A DNA stretch of 64,000 nucleotides, from positions 144,622,642-144,686,641 of the forward strand of contig NC_071354.1 of assembly GCF_943734655.1 (NCBI RefSeq). Direction: 5' to 3'. Below the pieces are notes generated by a model. It was not told the origin of the DNA, searched no databases, and was given only the letters and a program-made list of their open reading frames with translations. Below are positions 56,320 to 64,000 of the stretch, in pieces. The stretch is from Sabethes cyaneus. Its lineage: Eukaryota > Arthropoda > Insecta > Diptera > Culicidae. The translations under genes were made by a program, and so were the position numbers. The stretch's first letter is position 1, and every line of letters starts with the position of its first letter.

Positions 56320-57020
56320 CTTTACTTTACTTTACTTTATTTTACTTTACTTTACTTCACTTTACTGTACTTTACTTTACTTTACTTTACTTTACTTTAC
56401 TTTACTTTACTTTACTTTACTTTACTTTACTTTACTTTACTTTACTTTACTTTACTTTACTTTACTTTACTTTACTTTACTTTACTTTACTTTACTTTAC
56501 TTTACTTTACTTTACTTTACTTTACTTTACTTTACTTTACTTTACTTTACTTTACTTTACTTTACTTTACTTTACTTTACTTTACTTTACTTTACTTTAC
56601 TTTACTTTACTTTACTTTACTTTACTTTACTTTACTTTACTTTACTTTACTTTACTTTACTTTACTTTACTTTACTTTACTTTACTTTACTTTACTTTAC
56701 TTTACTTTACTTTACTTTACTTTACTTTACTTTACTTTACTTTACTTTACTTTACTTTACTTTACTTTACTTTACTTTACTTTACTTTACTTTACTTTAC
56801 TTTACTTTACTTTACTTTACTTTACTTTGCTTTACTTTACTTTACTTTACTTTACTTTACTTTACTTTACTTTACTTTACTTTACTTTACTTTACTTTAC
56901 TTTACTTTACTTTACTTTACTTTACTTTACTTTACTTTACTTTACTTTACTTTACTTTACTTTACTTTACTTTACTTTACTTTACTTTACTTTACTTTAC
57001 TTTACTTTACTTTACTTTAC
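56320..57020. repeat. (TTTAC)n satellite, about 700 bp
   Basis: Pentamer array, imperfect at its left edge (56320-56370: TTATTTTAC, TTCAC, TGTAC variants) and then perfect for about 650 bases, except for one A-to-G change at 56828-56829 (TTTGC). On the opposite strand it is GTAAA and abuts a truncated LINE. It creates three long open + frames that are not genes. Confidence 0.98.
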
Positions 57021-59200
57021 GTGTCCGATCCATCGCGGTTCGACAGATGTACGATTGGAATCCGTCCAAGTAATGCACTCTTACACTTCTGCCACTCTCC
57101 GCTTTCAGTTTGTACTTCGCAAAATATCGTTTGCAGTTTCCGCTTGAACACGACAAGGGCGCGTATGTCCGCCGTGAGCAGCGTCACTGCTTCAAATCCA
57201 TAAAGAACTACCAGGTCTCCGGGATTTTGCACATTGTCAACTTCATGATTCATCCTCCGCCTCCATACTCCGTTCTCCTGTGCAGCGCTGAAGATCGTTT
57301 TGGCGCTCGTCTTTCGAACACTTCGAATTGCCCGTAGAGAACAACCGGTCTAATAAGCGTCTAGCACAGAGAGCACTTTGTACAGGGACTTAGCCTGCTC
57401 GACCGCAATTGCTTGCAAAGCCACGACTTTCGCTGATAATATGCTTCCGAATCTCACAGCTGATATCATTATTCGCCGTTACCAGTGAGCCAAGGTAGAC
57501 AAATTCGTCAACTGCCTCAAACTAATCGCCATCGATCACCGCCACAGATAGGATCCATGTCATCGGCTAAGCAGACAAATTGACTAGATTTGTTGAAGAT
57601 CGGGCCACACGTGTTGATATCCGCTCGGTTCATAACACCATGTAGCGCTATGTTAAACAGCAGGCATGAGAGACCATCATCTTGACGAAGTTCTCCGTGA
57701 GATTCGAATGATCATGACAATCCACCCGAGATCCGAAAACAGCACTGTGTCCATCGTAGATTGATACAGTTTGATGAGCTTCCTAGGGAAGCTGTTCTCG
57801 TCCATGATTTTTCATAGCTCTTTCCGGTCGATAGTATTATATGCCACTTTGAAGTCAATGAACAAATGGTGCATGAGAACGCTTTATTCACGGCTTTTGT
57901 GCTCACAGTCCAACTTATCGGCCTTTTTGTAGATCGGGCAGATAACCCCATCTTTCCAATCCTCGGGTAGCTGTTCCGTATTCCGAATTCTAACAATTAG
58001 CCGGTGCGTTCAAATGGCCAGATTTTCTGGTCCCATTTTAAATAAGCTCCGTTCCGTTGCCTACTTTCCCAGCTGAATTATAATTCCTTAGCTGCATGAT
58101 GGTCTCCTTAACTTCGCCGATCGTTGGGACTAGCACCTCCTTGCCGTTTGCTACATCGCCAAAATCGCCCCCGCCTCCATGGTTCGCCGCCTGGGGGCGC
58201 CATTTAGGTGCTGCTTTCGCCTATCGGTCACCTCACGATCGTCCATCAGAATACTGCCACTCTTATCCCGACACATTTCGGCTCGCGGCACAAAGCCTTT
58301 GCGAGATCCGTTCAGTTTCTGGTAGAACTTTCGTATTTTCTGAGAACGATGCAACTGCTGCAATTCTGCATATTTCTTTCGGAAGATTTGGTTTCGCTGC
58401 ATCTTCTTCTGTTTATATCTTTCCACGTTCTGACGTGTGATATGCGCACCCTGGCCGCCCGCCTAGCGTTCTCCTCATCCATCACCCTCCTACATCAATC
58501 GTCAAACCAATGGTTTCGCTTATTCCGTGCCACATGCCCGTTGGAGCTCTACGCTACACTATTTATGACTGTTTTGATGGTGTTCTAACAGTCCTCCAAC
58601 GTCTGGCTGCTTCAGCTGCACGAGATCTAACCAAGGCTGGCGTTGGTATCGAATGTTGTGCATAACGGAGAGTTTTGGGCGTATCTTAACCATCACTAGG
58701 CAGTGGTCCAACGTTAGGGAGGCAGGCAACACTAAGCAGTGGAGTCAACGTTCGACAGTATCTGACGTCGGTAATGACCGATAGTCGATCGGAACGTGGT
58801 CGATCTGTGATACTGTCTAATTTGGTGACCTCCAGGTGTACTTGTGTAGGAGTCTGTGCTGTAAGAAGGTACTACGTACGGCCATGTTCTTGGAGGCGAC
58901 AAAGTCTATAAGTCTTAGGTCCATTTCATTGGTCAGTTGGTGTGCGGTGAACCCTTCAATCACCGGTTTGTGTTCCTCCTCCTGGCGGACCTGAGCATTG
59001 CAATCCGCCGCAATATTTTAGACAGCTGTCGTATTAACTCTCCAACTGCGCGTAGAATTAATCCTTGTCGTCATCGGTACTTCTGAGGTAAGCGCTGTGC
59101 ACATTTATGATGCTTATGTTGAAGAACCAACAGAAATACCCTTGGTTAATTTCGAAGGACCTTAGAAGTGTTCCCGAAGCACGCACGTAGCACATCACTC
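57021..59200 (-). pseudogene. LINE, reverse strand, endonuclease to RT C-terminus
   Basis: Minus-strand order: endonuclease region near 59000-58600 (HRLLHKYTWRSPN, IDHVPIDYRSL, DHCLVMVKIRPKLSVMHNI), linker 58426-58151 (RNQIFRKKYAELQQLHRSQK, FYQKLNGSRKGFVPRAEMCR), RT 57996-57700 (IRNTEQLPEDWKDGVICPIY, VAYNTIDRKEL), LADDMDPI near 57550 with both palm aspartates, and finally PRWIGHV at 57030, where the coding is cut off by the pentamer satellite. The usual C-terminal tail is missing. Frames are broken many times. Confidence 0.78.
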
Positions 59201-59209
59201 GTTCCAGGG

Positions 59210-59520
59210 CAACTTTGAACAGCAGTGTCAGTTTATCCGGAAATCAGATCTCGTGTAGCATCTGATATTGCTGTTCCCATTCGATTGTATCGTATGCTGC
59301 CTTGAAATCTACAAAAAAAAGGGTATGGGCAAACTGTACTTCGGATATTCCTGAAGCAGTTCTCAGAGAGTAAAAATCTAATCCTCCAGCATGTGTAGTA
59401 TCATATAGTCTGCCTGTTAGGGTCCTCCGAAATTTCTTTCTATTGGACACACAGACAACGTAGCAAAATCCGATAACGATATTGATGTCCCATGGCGAAC
59501 ACCTGTCATACATTGTCTCT
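59210..59520 (-). pseudogene. Second LINE RT fragment, reverse strand
   Basis: HTLFFVDFKAAYDTIEWEQQ, YQMLHEI, then in another frame FPDKLTLLFKVALERVMCYV. Matches the VDFGAAYDTVEREQLW region of the 24.6-kb LINE closely. It lies 5' of, and out of order with, the endonuclease of the neighbouring LINE, so it is a separate insertion. Confidence 0.75.
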
Positions 59521-60309
59521 AACTGCCCGTAAACTGCCTGTCTTCTTATAATTATATCTATCTACCTCTCTAGATCCTCTCGTTAAGCGCCGAATATTCT
59601 GAAAGTTATCCGGCACCTCGGTAATTCGTAATCGTTTTAATTGGGTAAGTTGCCTTAGTAAAGCCACGCTGTAGAGTCTCGTGAAGGTGCTGACATCTTG
59701 ACTTCAGCTTTCGAGACAACACGTTTCTTAATTGAGGCAGCCGATCCAGGTCAGTCGCCGTTGTGAACCGCTCCTAACATGGAGTGTCCCCTTCTCTGTT
59801 TCCACCGGGATTAGTTATCCGATCTACATTCAGGTTGCTCGTATCTCGGCAGGATGGCCTGTACGATCTTGAATCCTATTCGCTGTACCTCTCGTGCAAG
59901 CAAGACAACCAAATAAAACAGGAAAATGAAAACTTGACTTTTATTTTATACTGAGTTTCTAATCATTTGCCTTCAATCGTGCGCATGTTCTTTGCTAGCT
60001 TAGATTCTGAGTAAAAGCACTGTATTTATTTACAAGTTTAGTGTACCTACTTCAGGGATTAGTGCCTATGTTATGGTTATTTTAATTATAATTTATTAAT
60101 ACTAGTCTTCCAAGGTATCATACAGACAGTTGTAATATATACTAATTCTAAGTTTAAAAGTAGTCTAGACACATTACAATCAAAACAGTCAGACACAACA
60201 TTAAACTCACGACAGCACATGATTATGGTTATAATTTTAGATTAGAATCAATGGTTCAAATAAACCATAGTTAATGTTCGCTAAAGCGCAATCTGAAATT
60301 GGAAGGTTA
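59521..60309. other. Repeat-like then AT-rich, no gene
   Basis: 59521-59920 is moderately GC-rich with no frame; it looks like LINE non-coding sequence but is not matched elsewhere here. 59930-60300 is AT-rich. Confidence 0.3.
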
Positions 60310-60513
60310 TCATAATTTAATAGATTCATTCGATAATGTAAGAATATCTTTTAAGTTTTGTGACTCATGTTTCAGCTGGGCGTAAAGCTTGTAGGACTTA
60401 AACGGTATACAAACAACTCCATAGCTCATACAGCCCAGCCCGAATGCCTTTGGAATCAGAAGCGGTAGCGGTGGCTGATGTGGTGGCTGGATACGCGTTT
60501 TTATTCGCTCCAA
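60310..60513 (-). CDS. Unassigned 67-codon open frame
   Basis: Minus-strand ATG frame with a Pro-rich start (IQPPHQPPLPLLIPKAFGLG) and a plausible mixed C-terminal part (KSYKLYAQLKHESQNLKDIL). No family recognised and no splice or promoter signals convincing. Composition is more gene-like than the neighbouring AT-rich DNA, but chance is the simpler view. Confidence 0.12.
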   Translation of the reverse strand: MERIKTRIQPPHQPPLPLLIPKAFGLGCMSYGVVCIPFKSYKLYAQLKHESQNLKDILTLSNESIKL

Positions 60514-63423
60514 TTAGCCGCAGTCCCAAAGTTTGCGTGTTAATAATGAACTCAAGTGTCAACGTTCAGTTAAGTACCTTGTAATGTCATTATTAATTTA
60601 TCGTGATCACTATCGAATCATGTCGCGATCAAGCAGCCTGAAAACTGCCATACCCAACTGATTCATCGGCCGTCGAAGCCGGTTATATTTAGCACCTGCA
60701 AGTCGAGTGCCCCTAATACCGGCCATGGAATCGTACCTATTCGATTCTGAATCCAACCGATCATTCGGCATCGACAATCAATACCTTATTACATTTGATG
60801 CTTTTAATTGATTTTTCCAATCCACGCCTCGTAAATTGAAAAGCAATTCTACCTCCACCATTGACCATGGGCTCAATGGGCAATTTTGGCACTGCCCTTG
60901 GTGGTCTGCAATATTATGCTTTTCGTTACTATTAGTGTTACATAACATTACCACTGCACGTGCGCTGATGGCAACTCAATAATGAAATAACATTAAATCT
61001 AGCAGATGGCAAACAATCCTAATTTTTATTAGGAAAATGTAATTATTATTAAAAGGGTTAACAACGAAGTTCTAGTTCGCATAAATTTGATCGAAACAAC
61101 GGTATCAGCTGTTTTTCACGAAGAAAGCAATTTCAACAATTTACTTAAATTCGGCGCCACGAATGTATACGTTTTTATTATGATAATCAAGCCAACCCCC
61201 AAACCTGCTGAATACGGCGAAATTACAGATTTACACCTAAAATGTATTACACAGTCGATCGATTTGTACAAATCTTTTAAAGATACATTATCGTAAATCT
61301 TCGACTGAAGACATTTGTAGATTAATTTGCAACCACTGTGGGGCCGTAATTGAGCAGTTTAATCTGTCTGGCGATAGCGCGATTGCCGTCGAGGCGGGAA
61401 TTATTTTGATTCGATACAGCCGATGCCTGGCGCCAGTCGGAGGAGTGATGGAAAAAATCAAGATCGAGATTCAGAGTTACCTTCTAAAGTCGCACTCTGT
61501 TATGCAATTCCGAATCTTGGCTGATGTTGTTAACACTTGCATATATGCCTAACTAACGACCTGCCAGCGGGACCGGCATCACATTGCTGCATTGGTCCGG
61601 ATTTTGGCATTGGCAATGTGATTGATAAATGGCACTGTAAAAGCTTCAATAACATGTTAGTTTTTGGTTTGCCTCGCCACCACATTTTTTCTACGCCAAT
61701 TGAACAAGAAAGTCGCATTTAAGCAGGTTTTGCAAGTTATTAGTCGATGTGCACGTGAGCATAAAATAATAAAATCGCTGTCGTAATTATCCGGTCAAGC
61801 TGGGCACACACCGCACGTGATCAATATGTTATGGGTTTCTGAAGGCTCACCATTTCTTGATGACAGCCGTGCGTCAGTGCGAAATAGCGGTAATTGGATT
61901 CTGTATTTCGCCGCTAATGTGTAAAGCCTATACTCGACAAATCGTATACACAGGCTTAAATAGATCGATGTGACAATCTTTGAGTTTAGTAATTTTAATT
62001 TTTACCGCGATTTTTTCATTTAAACACTTTTATTTTTATTCAGGTACCACATTTACTGCAGTGCAAGTTTATTCAAGTTTACTATTTCATTGAAACCGCG
62101 TGCTAATTAATCGATCGTTCTCAAACATACATTTGCAGGCGAACAAGATGATATTAATTGCTCTCTCAGATCTTGATTCCTGACCAGTGTCGATCAACTA
62201 TTTGTAATTGATATGTTGTTCACAGTACATGTAACGTTGGGAAATACGGATCAAGACTGCACAATTTGTCAACTTGAATATGCTATTCGAAATAGTCACT
62301 TACTTGAGAATCAAACCAAGAAACAAGATTCAAATTAGTGTTAATAGCCATCACTTGCGAATGCACGCAAATGCAAATGAAGTTATGCAAATGCAATGAT
62401 CTGAATAGATTTTCTGCCCTCAAAATCATCATATCATTCATCCCCAGGTCTGCGCGGTGAGCTATGTCAAGAAATTAAACACCTCCGATAACCGCAAATG
62501 CTAGACAACTCTGCCGGCCACTAACCGCAGTATGTGCCACTTTCTGAGAGACTTACCATATGTAACTGGAGATGTGAACAAAAAAAAACAAGTTATCCCT
62601 AGCAAATTCCATGAAACATGCCGAACGTCGGCAACATTGCACTGATTAGCGATTGACACACATTAATCATGCACCTTCATTTAAGAGCGCACCACCCGAG
62701 AACCACCCAATTAGATACTGTAGAAAAAGAAAGAAAACATCTTATCAAAGCACGAACGGCAACCTGTTAAAGCAGCTCCAGCGACGTTTATCGGCGGCAC
62801 GAGCCGAGGGCAACATTGTTGTACCTAGTCAAGTAATCGATTACCATTTTACTAGCTAACGTTGCATTGATTCTACAAGTATATGCACTTCACAACAATT
62901 AGCCGAGAAAATTAAGGATGTATTAGTCTAAAATAATTAAGAATAATTCACCGTGAAATATTTACATAAACAAGATATTTAATGTTTCCTGCAGTATCTT
63001 TTGCACAACACGGATTTTGAAATTATCTAATGCGTTAACAACGACCAGAAAAATAGAAACAAGAAAAATTAAATCTAGGGCTTTTCGTTTAATAAACATG
63101 CAGCGTTTGGAGTGGAAGGTGTTATAAATTTTCTTTTTCTATCTGTGGGAGGATACATTTCCCCTATAACTGGACACTACAACATTGCCGAATGCATACG
63201 CCCCCAGGTTACTCGAATTGCTATCCACCAGTCGGCAGTATCAGCCGTTTCATTAGCAACTCGTTGAAAACACACATCCAAAGATTGCATGATGTACCAC
63301 GAAATTCACTCATTCGGCATCCTCGTTACAAGTGCGACCCACTACAGTCCGACGTTTTTTGTTCTCCCGGCTTCCATGGTCCATGCGCTTGGGCCCCACT
63401 CAATCTTCCAGTTTGCCGCCCAG
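60514..63423. other. Long non-coding stretch
   Basis: 2.9 kb with few repeats recognised, so it may be mostly unique sequence. 61330-61720 and 61790-61930 have balanced composition. Frames at 61087-61296 and 63192-63575 (+) carry no domain; the latter runs into the LINE end. No RR-2 exon was found here on reading the + frames. Confidence 0.35.
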
Positions 63424-64000
63424 AACTTACTTACTTACTTAGGTGGCTTGCCGTCCTAAGACAAAGCCTGCTGAATAATGTTTCTCCATATAACTCGGTT
63501 GAGGACTTGAGGGTTGAGGGTCCAATTCCTAGGGCACCGAGTACTCTCCGCCAGATCTCGCTTCACCTAGTCTAACCACCTTGCTCGCAGCGCGCCGCCC
63601 AGAACAGATCAATGAAACTCGCCGATAGATCTTTTTCAACGCCACAAATTCATAACGGTAAAACACGACCGGGAGAACTAGCGACTTGCTGAACTTTTCC
63701 GATATCCTCAAGCAGCACTTTACATCATCAATCGTGGTTTAATCAGTCTTATCAGCTTCCTAGGAAAGCCGTTTTTGTTCATTATGTTCCAAAGCCTCTT
63801 CCCGGCAGTATCAGAGGCGACTTAAAAATCAATTAGGTGGTGTGTACTGAGTTGGTATTCGCGAAACTTTTTGAAGATCGGCCACAACACAAAGATTTGG
63901 GCCGCTGTCGATCGTCCGTGCACAAAGCCGGCTTGATTAATTTCCACAAATCTACTTGGTAGCGTCGATAGCAGTTCGTAGACGGTGTTGAGAACGGCGA
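63424..64000 (-). pseudogene. LINE RT fragment, reverse strand, running off the window
   Basis: 3' end at 63424 marked by ACTTACTTACTT (AAGT units on the minus strand). Going up: ATWVSK.. tail, VARWVGRDL-like and SGRRAASKVVRLGEA, then VVFYRYEFVALKK, and RT near 63990-63740 with AVLNTVYELLSTLPSRFVEI, NQAGFVHGRSTAAQIFVLW, LIDF.VASDTAGKRLWNIM and NKNGFPRKLIRLIK. Internally deleted between the fingers and the C-terminus. Confidence 0.75.

Noticed and set aside
56201..57203. Three overlapping frames of 280-306 codons encoding FTLLY repeats
   Set aside because: They are translations of the TTTAC satellite, which lacks stops in all + frames; not genes.
1..64000. A novel multi-gene system
   Set aside because: Outside two cuticular genes and a candidate third, coding traces are all identifiable mobile-element relics or unassigned short frames; no cluster of unknown genes with shared design was found.

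Overview
The window looks like a transposon-dense insect chromosome, most likely from a culicine mosquito (Aedes or Culex type). Reasons: two genes encode Rebers-Riddiford type 2 (RR-2) cuticular proteins with the usual split signal-peptide exon, and TATA-plus-initiator promoters of arthropod form. The repeats (tRNA-derived SINEs, mariner/ITmD37E relatives, several LINE lineages, G/C-tract MITEs with 3-bp T(A/T)A duplications, Helitrons) are typical of culicine genomes. Species assignment is inference; nothing here fixes it.

Genes. Only two complete genes are supported: a His-rich RR-2 cuticular protein (4568-5144, 166 aa) and a Gly/Tyr-rich RR-2 cuticular protein (20146-20810, 192 aa). Both are on the + strand, and both have a tiny MLK exon, a short intron and one large exon. 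A third gene is inferred: a TATA box at 36307, an MLLK exon (36574-36585) with a GTGAGT donor, and a compatible signal-peptide exon at 55771-55857. If correct, its first intron is 19.2 kb and filled with transposons, and its body lies beyond the right edge. The three would form a same-strand array of secreted cuticle genes, co-regulated by nothing the sequence itself shows beyond the similar promoter layout.

Everything else is repeats. 1-2445: two decayed copies of one APE-type LINE joined at an AAGT microsatellite. 2.5-3.8 kb: a 1.3-kb inverted-repeat element. 5.9-7.3 kb and 15.4-16.8 kb: non-autonomous Helitrons with internal tandem repeats. 7.7-9.4 kb: a LINE cut by a 259-bp MITE. 10.7-13.1 kb: a 2.4-kb fold-back element with about 525-bp arms. 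21.6-25.4 kb: MITEs, a mariner wreck, a SINE and a LINE. 26.1-27.7 kb: Jockey-like and other LINE pieces. 29.2-32.5 kb: a hAT-like element with perfect 8-bp target duplication and nested insertions. 32.7-35.3 kb: two PIF/Harbinger-like MITEs, one inside a palindromic element. 36.9-43.3 kb (inside the putative intron): ITmD37E transposase remains interrupted by a PIF-like MITE that is itself interrupted by a hAT-like MITE, then a SINE and a Jockey-like LINE cut by another MITE. 44.1-44.5 kb: a Helitron helicase tail. 49.1-54 kb: a tandem array with a MITE, a transposase pseudogene, a LINE with 5' inversion, and a LINE C-terminus cut by a hAT-like MITE. 56.3-57.0 kb: a 700-bp TTTAC satellite, followed by antisense LINE sequence to 59.5 kb and again from 63.4 kb to the end.

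I found no convincing undescribed molecular system. The most informative content is the stack of insertions whose order can be read from target-site duplications, and the candidate cuticle gene with a very large intron. All boundaries were read by eye, without alignment software.
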